A stretch of 64,000 nt of DNA from Aulosira sp. FACHB-615 (lineage in GTDB: Bacteria; Cyanobacteriota; Cyanobacteriia; Cyanobacteriales; Nostocaceae): assembly GCF_014698045.1 (NCBI RefSeq), contig NZ_JACJSE010000023.1, positions 38,357-102,356 of the forward strand, in the 5' to 3' direction. The notes beneath the pieces are model-generated. The model was not told the DNA's origin. It searched no databases and saw nothing but the letters and a program-made list of their open reading frames with translations. Position 1 is the first letter of the stretch, and every line of letters starts with the position of its first letter. Position numbers and translations under genes: made by a program. Of this stretch, positions 53,598 to 62,043 are shown piece by piece.

Positions 53598-56500
53598 CTA
53601 CTGATTTAACAAACTCTTCAATTCCGCATCAGTGAAGGGATTTTGACCAGCTTTTAACTCCTTCACCCAGTGTTGGCGTTGGGCTTTGTAATATTCACTA
53701 TCAGTCCAGGCGATGAAGGCTTCAAAGTCGGCTATTGCGCCTGGGGTGTCGCCTGTTAACGCCCTGGCTAAACCGCGACTATCACGAATCTCGCCATCAT
53801 CCGGTGCAAGGGTGACGGCTTTTTCACAGGCGAATAATACTAGCTGGGCTTGTTTGTGTATACTACCTTGGCGGCATAGTATATCCCAAGCATAGTAGGA
53901 GATTTCGATTTTGGGTCCTAATTTTTGGGCATCGGTGTAAGCTGTGACTGCTTCTGAGACTTTGCCATAACTGACAAGCCATTGACCTTCTTCCAGCTTG
54001 CTTTGTACAGCAAACTCTGTGGCTTTGGCTTGGGGGTCAAAGTTTAATTGCTTGTTCCATTGTTTTGCTTTGCGGAATTTGGCAACGGCAGCGTTAACAT
54101 CATCATTTTGGGCTAATTTTTCGCCTTGGGTAACTAACACGGTAGTTGCTGACATTAACCGAGATGGCGTTTGGCATTCTTTAACTTCTTCTAATGTTTC
54201 GGGATAAGCAATGAGGTAATTATTTAGCAAGGTGCAACCACTGTCTAATAAACTACTCAGATTCAAATCCCAAAGTTTGATGGTGTTGTCAGCACTGCCA
54301 GAAGCCAGGGTTTGTCCGTCGGGGCTGAAGCTGATGCTATTGACCGAACTGTTATGACCACTCAGGGTTTTCAGGAATTTACCTGTGCTGATATCCCAAA
54401 GTTTGATGGTGTTGTCCCAACTGCCAGAAGCCAGGGTTTTACCGTCGGGGCTGAAGCTGACGCTCCAGACCGAACTGTTATGACCACTCAGGGTTTTCAG
54501 GAGTTTACCTGTGCTGATATCCCAAAGTTTGATGGTGTTGTCAGCACTGCCCGAAGCCAGGGTTTTGCCGTCGGTGCTGAAGCTGACGCTCCAGACCGAA
54601 CTGTTATGACCACTCAGGGTTTTCAGGAGTTTACCTGTGCTGATATCCCAAAGTTTGATGGTGTTGTCATAACTGCCAGAAGCCAGGGTTTTACCGTCGG
54701 GGCTGAAGCTGATGCTATTGACCGAACTGTTATGACCTCTGAGGGTTTTCAGGGGTTTACCTGTGCTGACATCCCAAAGTTTGATGGTCTCGTCACCACT
54801 GACAGAAGCCAGGGTTTTGCCGTCGGGGCTGAAGCTGATGCTATTGACCGAACTGTTATGACCACTCAGGGTTTTCAGGAATTTACCTGTGCTGACATCC
54901 CAAAGTTTGATGGTCTTGTCCCAACTGACAGAAGCCAGGGTTTTGCCGTCGGGGCTGAAGCTGATGCTATTGACATAACTGTTATGACCACTCAGGGTTT
55001 TCAGGGGTTTACCTGTGCTGACATCCCAAAGTTTGATGGTCTGGTCATAACTGCCAGAAGCCAGGGTTTTGCCGTCGGGGCTGAAGCTGACGCTATTGAC
55101 CGAATTGCTATGACCGGTCAGGGTTTTCAGGATTTTACCTGTGCTGATATCCCAAAGTTTGATGGTCTTGTCATCACTGCCAGAAGCCAGGGTTTTGCCG
55201 TCGGGGCTGAAGCTGACGCTATTGACCCGACTGTTATGACCTTCTAAGGTGTTCACTTCTACGGCTATAGCTCGATTTGCTGGGTTTTCTCCGGCTTGTA
55301 AATACACCCCCTGGTTTAAAGTTGCCACAGTCCACGTTTGGGTATCTGATTCTGCCCAAGGTGCTTGTTTCAGTCTTCTTACAGCTTTTAAAGCTTCAAT
55401 TAAAGCATCAGGGTGTTGTGCAGAAACTAACAATGCTTCGGAAGAATTATTCAAGGCGTTAATTTCACTAATCTCGGCTCGTTTTCTTTGCCTGTCCGCT
55501 TGTTGTGCTGCATTCCAAGCTGTAACGGCTAACCCAGCTAAAACCACTCCGGCGGTGACTGAACCAAATAAGGCGCGTTTTAATAAACTATTGAATTTGG
55601 CATCACTGAGTTTGCGTTGCTTTCTTTCTCTGTCCAGTTCCGCCATTATTTCTTTTAACTTTGGTTCCTGTTGCTGGCGAATAAAGGCGGCTAAATAATC
55701 ATGCACTAATTGGTAGCGGTCGGCGGGTGTTTCTGGCAATAACATGACTAAGCCAGAATTGACAAAAATTTCTAATACTAAGTCTAGTTGGTTGGTTGTT
55801 AATAAAAGTTCTGGAGATCCCCCCGCCTGCGGCGACCCCCTTAAAAAGGGGATTGAGGGAGTGAAGCCCCCCTTATTAAGGGGGGTTGGGGGGATCATAA
55901 ATTGCTGCAAATCGCGTTCTAGTTCCGCGCGAGTCTTTAGGGGGCGAGTTCCCTTTTCATCGGTGAGCAAATACAGCAGCACTTCTGCCATTTGCTTGTT
56001 TTCTGCACCGCAGTCATTCACCACTTCATCTAAATAACGCTGCACTAGTTGTTGTTTTGTTGCACGCTGGCGATATTCTGCCAGGGTTCTAATATTTTCG
56101 GTTTGCATTTGCGCCCCAACTACCTGCAACTCAATAGGACGAACTTCGCCTAATTCCTCGGCTAAGTCCTGCACTAGTTGATCAATTAAAGCAGGTTCTA
56201 AACGGAAACTTGTATTTTGAGTTAAACGCTCAATAATTGACTTCGTATTCTCCGGTGAAAAATTCCCCAACTTATACAGCACATTCCGGCTGAGGATGTC
56301 ATTAGCAATAATCTTCATACTGGATAAATCATTGCACTCCAGCAAGTAATGGAGGTAATCTACCCGCAATGACAAAACCACCTTCGCTGACAGAACATTC
56401 AAACATTCACCCAAAAACTCAAAAAATTGCCGTCGCTCTTTTGGTTCAGTGTCAAAGAAAAACTCCTCAAACTGGTCAAATATCAGCACAGTGCGGAGGT

Positions 56501-56891
56501 TGTTTTGTTCGTTCTCTTTGAGTTGGTTTAGTAGGGAGTGGGGGTGCGGAGGGGCGAGGGTGCGGGGGTGCTGGGGTGAAGTTTGAGGTTCTGAGGTTGA
56601 ACTTTGAACCTCTGAGCTTGAACTTTGAACCTCTGAGGTTGAACTTTGAACCTCTGAGGTTGAACTTTGAACCTCTGAGCTTGAACTTTGAACCTCTGAG
56701 GTTGAACTTTGAACCTCTGAGGTTGAACTTTGAACCTCCGAGGTTGAACCGTGAACCTCTGAGGTTGAACCATGAACCTCTGAGGTTGAACCACGAACCT
56801 CTGAGGTTGAACCACGAACCTCCGAGCTTAAAATTTTTCCCTCACTCCCCTGCACCCCTGCTCCCCCACTCCCCCGCTCCCCTAGCTTCAC
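53598..56891 (-). CDS. C-terminal part of split STAND NTPase with WD40 repeats
   Basis: The open frame is 1097 residues, but its start is artificial. The first about 110 residues are twelve SEVQSST-type heptapeptides plus a Pro-rich tail. The NTPase continues from about 120 with Walker B TVLIFDQFEEFFFD and the helical lid. A membrane segment (ALFGSVTAGVVLAGLAVTAW) follows near 440. Eight nearly identical 42-residue WD40 repeats (TLSGHNSSVNSISFSPDGKT, ASGSxDxTIKLWDxSTGK) span about 550-885, and TPR-like helices end the protein. Walker A lies in the gene at 56842-58635 in another frame. A repeat-derived insert (PPTPLNKGGFTPSIPFLRG) sits near residues 333-358. Confidence 0.85.
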   Translation of the reverse strand: MKLGERGSGGAGVQGSEGKILSSEVRGSTSEVRGSTSEVHGSTSEVHGSTSEVQSSTSEVQSSTSEVQSSSSEVQSSTSEVQSSTSEVQSSSSEVQSSTSEPQTSPQHPRTLAPPHPHSLLNQLKENEQNNLRTVLIFDQFEEFFFDTEPKERRQFFEFLGECLNVLSAKVVLSLRVDYLHYLLECNDLSSMKIIANDILSRNVLYKLGNFSPENTKSIIERLTQNTSFRLEPALIDQLVQDLAEELGEVRPIELQVVGAQMQTENIRTLAEYRQRATKQQLVQRYLDEVVNDCGAENKQMAEVLLYLLTDEKGTRPLKTRAELERDLQQFMIPPTPLNKGGFTPSIPFLRGSPQAGGSPELLLTTNQLDLVLEIFVNSGLVMLLPETPADRYQLVHDYLAAFIRQQQEPKLKEIMAELDRERKQRKLSDAKFNSLLKRALFGSVTAGVVLAGLAVTAWNAAQQADRQRKRAEISEINALNNSSEALLVSAQHPDALIEALKAVRRLKQAPWAESDTQTWTVATLNQGVYLQAGENPANRAIAVEVNTLEGHNSRVNSVSFSPDGKTLASGSDDKTIKLWDISTGKILKTLTGHSNSVNSVSFSPDGKTLASGSYDQTIKLWDVSTGKPLKTLSGHNSYVNSISFSPDGKTLASVSWDKTIKLWDVSTGKFLKTLSGHNSSVNSISFSPDGKTLASVSGDETIKLWDVSTGKPLKTLRGHNSSVNSISFSPDGKTLASGSYDNTIKLWDISTGKLLKTLSGHNSSVWSVSFSTDGKTLASGSADNTIKLWDISTGKLLKTLSGHNSSVWSVSFSPDGKTLASGSWDNTIKLWDISTGKFLKTLSGHNSSVNSISFSPDGQTLASGSADNTIKLWDLNLSSLLDSGCTLLNNYLIAYPETLEEVKECQTPSRLMSATTVLVTQGEKLAQNDDVNAAVAKFRKAKQWNKQLNFDPQAKATEFAVQSKLEEGQWLVSYGKVSEAVTAYTDAQKLGPKIEISYYAWDILCRQGSIHKQAQLVLFACEKAVTLAPDDGEIRDSRGLARALTGDTPGAIADFEAFIAWTDSEYYKAQRQHWVKELKAGQNPFTDAELKSLLNQ
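55816..55896 (-). repeat. Palindromic repeat inserted in NTPase coding sequence
   Basis: An 81-base segment bounded by GATCCCCCC and GGGGGGATC is in frame within the NTPase region of the WD40 protein. It contains CCCCTTAAAAAGGGG and GCCCCCCTTATTAAGGGGGG hairpins. The same class of repeat is intergenic at 2595-2680. Confidence 0.75.
56575..56826 (-). repeat. 21-base tandem repeat encoding heptapeptide array
   Basis: About twelve copies of a 21-base unit (GAACCTCTGAGGTTGAACTTT on the plus strand in the majority form, 21 bases in length with its last base omitted here: GAACCTCTGAGGTTGAACTT) encode SEVQSST heptapeptides. Each unit contains the palindrome AACCTCTGAGGTT. Units drift from SEVRGST near one end to SEVQSST at the other. 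Confidence 0.85.
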
Positions 56892-58635
56892 CCATCAACC
56901 TTACCAACTCTCTCACCCAGTTGGAATAACCGCGCATAACTACAGGTAAGTTATCTCGATAACCTATCGCCTTATTTTTTAAAGCTGGTACTAGTCCCGC
57001 ATTCACTAGGGAACTTTTACCCACACCCGATTGCCCGTGAATTACTATCAATTTATAGTCAGGGCGACCAATGCGTTCAATTAACTGTTCTATATCTAAT
57101 TGGCGACCAGAGGCGGCAATTTCTGGGGCGATGCTATCTTTATTTTCAAGTTTTAATGGCGTAATGTTCGGTGTTCCTGCTTGTTTTGCAGCTTCTAACC
57201 GACCTGCACCAATAAACGCCCGCAAGCCAAATTGTTGTTCAATTGAACGGATTTCTAATTTAGTATCAAAGGCTGGCAGATATTGTTTTTGCTGAAGAAA
57301 TAACTCGCGTAAATCATCAAGAATTTTTAAGTAAATCTCTGGGTCGTTGTTAGTAATACCAATTGCTCTCGCTGCTGCTAAGTTATTAATAGCTATTTGA
57401 TATTTTTTTAAATGTTGTTGTGCTTGGGCAATATTAAATAATAATTCCTGACGCAGCGCATAATTAGTAGTGGTTACATCTGAGTAATTCGCTAAAATAT
57501 CTAACGCTGTTTGAGCTAATTCTTGGGCTGGCTGCCAATTTGCTTGTGCTAGGGCAACTGCGGCTAAGTAATTATAATCTTGAGCAATTTTTATTTTGTT
57601 ATTTTCAGCTTGATGTATTTGCAAAGCCCGTTCCGCTAAGTTTTTTAATTGCTGCCAGTTTTTTAAGTAACGTAGAATAATGCCAAACTGCTCAAGGGAA
57701 TTAGCAATTAAATCGGGACGTTGGGCAGATTCAAAGGCGTTGATACTTTGGTCAAGATAATTTTGAATTTGTGGAATCATATCAGCTTTGACCTCTCCCC
57801 CAGCCCCTCTCCGACGCGGAGAGGGGAGTTCTTCTTCTCCCCCTTCCCTTGTAGGGAAGGGGGTTGGGGGGTTAGGTTGATCCAGTTTTCTAGCTTTGGC
57901 GTAATAACAAATCGTGATTTGACTGAGTATCTGCCCTTGGCGTTCTAAGTTATTACTTGTCTGCCAAAAAGCTAAACTTTGCTGATAATATGTAATAGCT
58001 GTATCTAAATATTGCTCGATATAAGCAACTAGTCCTCGCAAAAATTGACAATTAGCTTGAGTGTTTAAAGTAAAAAGTTCAGCAGTGTTTTGTAATTCTT
58101 GCCAAGCGGATTTAATTTCTGTACAAAGCTCTAAGGTAATATTAAAACTATTAGCAAATAATTCGGTTGCAGTTTGTTGAATAAACTCTGTTAATTCATC
58201 AGAACTAATAGTAAATATATTTGTAGTAGCCCAACTTTCTAAGTCGGGAGCTAATTGGCTAAATTGTTGATAAATTTCATCATTCACCCACAAGACTATC
58301 GGGAAAGCAAAACTCCGGCGAAATTCTTCCCTGACTTGATTTGCAGAGGTTAACATCTGCGGTAAATCTCGCAAGGTTTCTAAACCAGTAATCATTAAAG
58401 CTTGGATATTATCACCAAATTCTTCTTGAATGGCTTTATGCAGTGTCCTTTCGGATGGCTTTAAATGCAAAACCCGAATCTCGACTTCGCAGATTTCTTG
58501 TAATCTGGCAATCAGGCGATCGCGCAGTTTGGCATAATTACATCGTGCCAATATCAGCTTGAACTGCCCGACAGAAGTTTCTATTGCCCAAGCTAGTTCT
58601 TGCAGTCTTGCTTCATTTTCCTGTGAATCAGTCAT
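56842..58635 (-). CDS. N-terminal part of split STAND NTPase with TPR region
   Basis: The product is 597 residues. Residues 1-180 resemble a P-loop-free regulatory domain (LHKAIQEEFGDNIQALMITGLE, FPIVLWVNDEIYQQF). Residues about 185-470 are TPR-like helices. Walker A is HGQSGVGKSSLVNAGLVPAL at about 540-555, after which the frame ends in the G-rich coded tail ARGAGEWGSRGAGE. In intact relatives the Walker B region (here in the next frame, 53598-56891) follows directly. The break lies in G runs such as GGGGGAGTGGGGGAG. In frame, a repeat-derived segment PPTPFPTREGGEEELPSPRRRG occurs near 255-282. Confidence 0.85.
   Translation of the reverse strand: MTDSQENEARLQELAWAIETSVGQFKLILARCNYAKLRDRLIARLQEICEVEIRVLHLKPSERTLHKAIQEEFGDNIQALMITGLETLRDLPQMLTSANQVREEFRRSFAFPIVLWVNDEIYQQFSQLAPDLESWATTNIFTISSDELTEFIQQTATELFANSFNITLELCTEIKSAWQELQNTAELFTLNTQANCQFLRGLVAYIEQYLDTAITYYQQSLAFWQTSNNLERQGQILSQITICYYAKARKLDQPNPPTPFPTREGGEEELPSPRRRGAGGEVKADMIPQIQNYLDQSINAFESAQRPDLIANSLEQFGIILRYLKNWQQLKNLAERALQIHQAENNKIKIAQDYNYLAAVALAQANWQPAQELAQTALDILANYSDVTTTNYALRQELLFNIAQAQQHLKKYQIAINNLAAARAIGITNNDPEIYLKILDDLRELFLQQKQYLPAFDTKLEIRSIEQQFGLRAFIGAGRLEAAKQAGTPNITPLKLENKDSIAPEIAASGRQLDIEQLIERIGRPDYKLIVIHGQSGVGKSSLVNAGLVPALKNKAIGYRDNLPVVMRGYSNWVRELVRLMGEARGAGEWGSRGAGE
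57791..57874 (-). repeat. Palindromic repeat inserted in TPR coding sequence
   Basis: CCCCTCTCCGACGCGGAGAG (hairpin) and CCCTTCCCTTGTAGGGAAGG (hairpin) occur in frame in the TPR gene and encode a Pro/Arg/Glu-rich stretch of about 28 residues. It is the same repeat class as at 2595-2680. Confidence 0.7.
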
Positions 58636-58998
58636 AAGTAAGTCAGTGTGAATATTGATTGCTAGGACAAGGCAGGCTACAGTTTACACACAAGTTCCTG
58701 AAATTACTACCAGCCCTTGAATTACCCCACCCTAACCCTCCGCTTGTAAAGGCTATGGTGTACACACAAATATTCGTGTAGTGCATCTGTCCCGCCTCGG
58801 AATGAATTCCGAGTCTCATAGCGCAAGTCATCTGAAGATGACTCAACCAAAAATGTCTTCCAGTCCACGCTTTGTGGACTTTTGCTATGAGCCTGGAACT
58901 TTAGTTCAAGGCGGGATAGGCTTTCATACTACAAATTTTTGACTTGTGTGTACACGGTAGAGGGGGGTAATTCGACTTGTGCATACACCATAGGCTTT
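58636..58998. other. Intergenic region with structured repeat
   Basis: No gene is supported; the 58643-58846 and 58939-59151 frames are readings of the repeat. The second copy of the structured element occupies most of it (58751-58994). Confidence 0.6.
58751..58994. repeat. Structured dispersed repeat, copy 2, with terminal inverted ends
   Basis: All stems of the copy at 247-430 are present: closing TCCCGCCT (58790-58797) with AGGCGGGA (58909-58916), CTCATAGC (58815-58822) with GCTATGAG (58884-58891), AGTCATCT/AGATGACT (58826-58843) and AGTCCAC/GTGGACT (58862-58880). Outside them, GGTGTACACACAA (58758-58770) is inverted as TTGTGTGTACAC (about 58944-58955), and CTATGGTGTA again as TACACCATAG (58984-58993). 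The last pairs suggest mobile-element ends. Confidence 0.8.
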
Positions 58999-60348
58999 CT
59001 AAAGCAATTCCTTTGTCTCCGCCAAAATGGGATTCACCTCAAACCAAGATTCGCCGCCATTTCGATATTCAAAGACAAATCGACTACGAATGAGTTTTTG
59101 ATAACCTTCATCATCGCTGACTTTTTTAGTTTCTTTAACACGGCGGAGTAATTGCCACTCTTGGGGAGAAATTGGCATCATGATTTCATTCCGGCGTTCC
59201 CGAATGACTGTTTCTAAGGTTTCCCGGCGCAGGGGAAATTGTCTTTGTTTTTGAATTAAGCTATTAAGCAGACGGAGCAAGTCACGCACATGACCACCAC
59301 TCATCCGACACAGGTGTTCTAGAGTGGTAGCATCATCAAAAATTGCGGTAATATTTTTGAGGCGTTCGGCTGGTGCTATGTCAGGAAAGGCTCTAGCTAA
59401 TACCATCTGTTGCATGAGTGCCATTCCTGAAGTGTGAATACTGCCATCAGGCGACTGTACAGGAACCATCGGCAAAACTTTCGGGTCTTCCGGGAAGCGT
59501 TGAGTAAGCATTCCATAATCATTGGAAAACTTCAGGGACAGGGGCATGGTGTAAACTACATGGCAGTTAAGCTTGGTGAGAAACTCGCCTTGGTCAACAA
59601 ACAGATACTCTTGTTGTGGACGACCCCAAGCTTTGACACGATTATCAATGCGGTCAAGATTATCTACAATGACTGTTAAGCCTTTTTTACCTTGCTGCTT
59701 GAGTTTAGCGATCGCATCTGCTAATAATTCTTGGTTAATGGCTTGTAATAGTGTTAACTTCTGTGGCGCGAGAAACTGATTGAGTTTTTCCCGCAGTGAA
59801 GGGTCACTTTTGGTTCGCGCTGTAATTTTACCAATACCAAAGGCGAGAGAAAATTTCTCGTTTTCCTGGCTAAAACCCACATCACCCACCCCAGGAACCT
59901 TAAGTTCGGCGGCGGTAACTTCGGCGTTTAGAACTTTCCACGCACCTTGTAGCAGTTCTTTTAACTTCTTAGGTTCTTCCAGTGTAATTTTATCTAGACT
60001 TTGGCTCACACGCCGCGCGATCGCCAACATGACATCGGCAATATCTACGTCTGTTGTGACTAAATCTTCACTAGACTCAAAATAAACTACGTGGAAATTG
60101 TCTTTTTCTAATTCTGCTTGTAACCTTAATAGTTCCGTCGATTTACCGCAACCAATATGCCCTGTAAACAAAGTGCAGGTGGGTTCATCAGGCTGCCAAA
60201 AAGTAATTTTCTCTTTGAGTTCGCTGATAATATCGCCGCCCCGCACAGAGGAAAAATCTATATAGTATTGATCATCTACGCCATTATTGATATTTAAAGT
60301 CTTACTGGGATTGGTGATTTGGTAAAATTTCCGAATATCTATAGTCAT
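58999..60348 (-). CDS. AAA-type P-loop ATPase
   Basis: Starting from MTIDIRKFYQITNPSKTLN (ATG at 60348) the product is 449 residues; an upstream frame start at 60465 has an unlikely leader. Walker A is GHIGCGKST at about 63-71 and Walker B VIVDNLDRIDN lies near 240. Later segments MSGGHVRDLLRLLNSLI and EWQLLRRVKETKKVSDDEGYQKL are typical of a sensor-2 and winged-helix region in STAND/AAA ATPases. No nuclease or other output domain is seen. It is on the same strand as the split TPR/NTPase/WD40 protein, but 363 bases away. Confidence 0.85.
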   Translation of the reverse strand: MTIDIRKFYQITNPSKTLNINNGVDDQYYIDFSSVRGGDIISELKEKITFWQPDEPTCTLFTGHIGCGKSTELLRLQAELEKDNFHVVYFESSEDLVTTDVDIADVMLAIARRVSQSLDKITLEEPKKLKELLQGAWKVLNAEVTAAELKVPGVGDVGFSQENEKFSLAFGIGKITARTKSDPSLREKLNQFLAPQKLTLLQAINQELLADAIAKLKQQGKKGLTVIVDNLDRIDNRVKAWGRPQQEYLFVDQGEFLTKLNCHVVYTMPLSLKFSNDYGMLTQRFPEDPKVLPMVPVQSPDGSIHTSGMALMQQMVLARAFPDIAPAERLKNITAIFDDATTLEHLCRMSGGHVRDLLRLLNSLIQKQRQFPLRRETLETVIRERRNEIMMPISPQEWQLLRRVKETKKVSDDEGYQKLIRSRFVFEYRNGGESWFEVNPILAETKELL

Positions 60349-60862
60349 AGTCTTGGTGATGCGATCGCCCTTAATTACCAGGATAAATATCCATACAACC
60401 AATAACCGAATATTTCCAATATATTTCGGTTTTGTGTAGGCTATGTAAAAGGTTATGTGCATCAACTTTCGGCAAATAGCCCTCGGACTGAAGCCAGCCC
60501 CAGCGATTAGAAATCACGCGCCACTGAGGGAGTCGGGGAACCCGCCCAACGCAGTGGCTTGGCTATACAGGCGAAACTCACCTCCGTGGGTTTGAAAATC
60601 TTGATTTTTGGTTAGTCAGCGTAGGCGGACTCATACCATTTTGGATTTTAGATTTTGCGAAAAGTTGCGTGGGCGGGTTCCCCGACTTGAGCAAACTTTT
60701 CAAGACAGATTTTGGATTGAGACAGGCTTTACTGGTAAGCTTTTGGGCAATTCATTTGTCGCAATCATTCTTCAATTTGGTATTAGTTTATGTAGTAGCG
60801 AATTATATTCGCCCAAAACTTTTCAAACATCCTCTCATTTTCTATATAATTCGTAATTAATT
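60349..60862. other. Divergent intergenic region
   Basis: About 514 bases between the ATPase (minus) and SWIM gene (plus). It includes a repeat with GGGGAACCCGCCCAACGCAG (about 60534-60553) also seen near 14602-14660, and its partner GGCGGGTTCCCCGACTTGAG (60671-60690). The frames at 60608-60856 and 60669-60860 are not supported. Confidence 0.5.
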
Positions 60863-61699
60863 ATGACTAGTTACACATTACAAGCAAGTCGTGAATGGTG
60901 GTCACAAAGATGGCTAGAGTTACTTGATTCTTATCGGTTTAAAAAGCGGTTAGAACGGGCGCGAAATTATGCGCGGCAAGGTAATGTTCTCAGCATTGAA
61001 TTTAAAGGCGCGAAAGTATTAGCTAAAGTCCAAGGTAGTGAAGTTGAACCTTATACTGTTTCCCTTTCTCTTAACTCTTTTAGTGATGAAGAGTGGGGTT
61101 ATGTCATTGAAACTATGTCTAAAAAAGCATTATTCGCCGCCAAATTATTAGCAGGAGAAATGCCCCAAAATATTGAAGAAGTTTTTACGGCTAATGGTCT
61201 TTCGTTATTTCCCTTTACCTTGGGTGATGTTCACAGTAAATGCTCTTGTCCAGATAAAGCTAACCCTTGTAAACACGTTGGCGCAATTTACTATCAATTA
61301 GGCGACAGATTCAGCGAAGACCCCTTTGTGCTGTTTCAATTACGCGGTCGGACTAAAGAACAAATTATTCATAACTTACGCCAACTACGCGGCGCTAAAC
61401 CAAAAGCAAATACACCTGCAACATCAGAAATTCCACACACAATTACTCCTCAGCAACCCGCAGTCAATCTTAATGCTTTTTGGGAATATCATGAGCCTTT
61501 AGATTCATCTTTAGTAGTGATTGCGCCTAGTATGGGTGATACAGTCTTAGATGTTTTAGGTGCAATTCCCTTAGCTAAAACTGAAGATGAAGCGGTCAGT
61601 GTTAATGCGGGTGATGTGGTCATGAAATATTTAGATGGCGTTTACAAAGATGTTAGCCAAAAAGCGATGTTAGCAGCGATGAATGTGGGTGGTGGTTAA
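60863..61699 (+). CDS. SWIM zinc-finger family protein
   Basis: The product is 278 residues. The SWIM motif lies at about 127-142 as CSCPDKANPCKHVGAIYY, giving the CxCx(n)CxH zinc ligands. The N-terminus (SREWWSQRWLELLDSYRFKKRLERARNYARQGNV) and the LRGRTKEQII region are typical of the SWIM proteins that partner SNF2 helicases. In many bacteria the SWIM gene adjoins the SNF2 gene. Here the SNF2 gene ends 8.2 kb away on the same strand, with the STAND/ATPase block between. The likely role is DNA binding for the SNF2 partner (inference). Confidence 0.9.
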   Translation: MTSYTLQASREWWSQRWLELLDSYRFKKRLERARNYARQGNVLSIEFKGAKVLAKVQGSEVEPYTVSLSLNSFSDEEWGYVIETMSKKALFAAKLLAGEMPQNIEEVFTANGLSLFPFTLGDVHSKCSCPDKANPCKHVGAIYYQLGDRFSEDPFVLFQLRGRTKEQIIHNLRQLRGAKPKANTPATSEIPHTITPQQPAVNLNAFWEYHEPLDSSLVVIAPSMGDTVLDVLGAIPLAKTEDEAVSVNAGDVVMKYLDGVYKDVSQKAMLAAMNVGGG

Positions 61700-61740
61700 G
61701 TTTGTATGTTATTACAGCATGGATATGTATTTAAACTCAC

Positions 61741-62043
61741 ATGGAAATTCAAAGCAGAATTATTACAGTAGAACTTGCTGATGGTACTAATATTAAAGTT
61801 GAAGCTACACTAATAGGCGATCGCAAACCAAATATTCAAGTTAGACCGTTTAGCGAAGTCACAACCCCCCTAGAAGCTCTTGTAACAGAAATTGCCGAAG
61901 TATTAAATAAAGTTAAGCCAGATAAAGCTAGTGTCAAATTTGGCATAGATATTGGCATTGAATCAGGGAAGCTCACACCTGTATTAGTGAAAGGTAATGA
62001 TACAGGTAATCTGGAGATCACTTTAGAATGGAACCACTGTTGA
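61741..62043 (+). CDS. CU044_2847 / Trypco1-like small protein
   Basis: The product is 100 residues. The pattern ITVELADGTNIKVEATLIG, EALVTEIAEVLNKVKPDKAS and VKFGIDIGIESGKLTPVLVKG with GNLEITLEW matches what I know as the CU044_2847 or Trypco1 (trypsin-co-occurring) domain, a small beta-rich domain found beside peptidases and STAND NTPases in prokaryotic conflict modules. It is 41 bases downstream of the SWIM gene and may be cotranscribed. No peptidase is encoded in the window. The family assignment is from memory. Confidence 0.78.
   Translation: MEIQSRIITVELADGTNIKVEATLIGDRKPNIQVRPFSEVTTPLEALVTEIAEVLNKVKPDKASVKFGIDIGIESGKLTPVLVKGNDTGNLEITLEWNHC

Noticed and set aside
54312..55247. 311-codon open frame on the plus strand
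   Set aside because: It is the antisense reading of the WD40 repeats in the minus-strand gene; its repeated GADxxDxTVM pattern follows the 126-base period.
60466..60862. Possible small genes at 60608-60856 and 60669-60860
   Set aside because: The frames run through a dispersed repeat and have no family resemblance.
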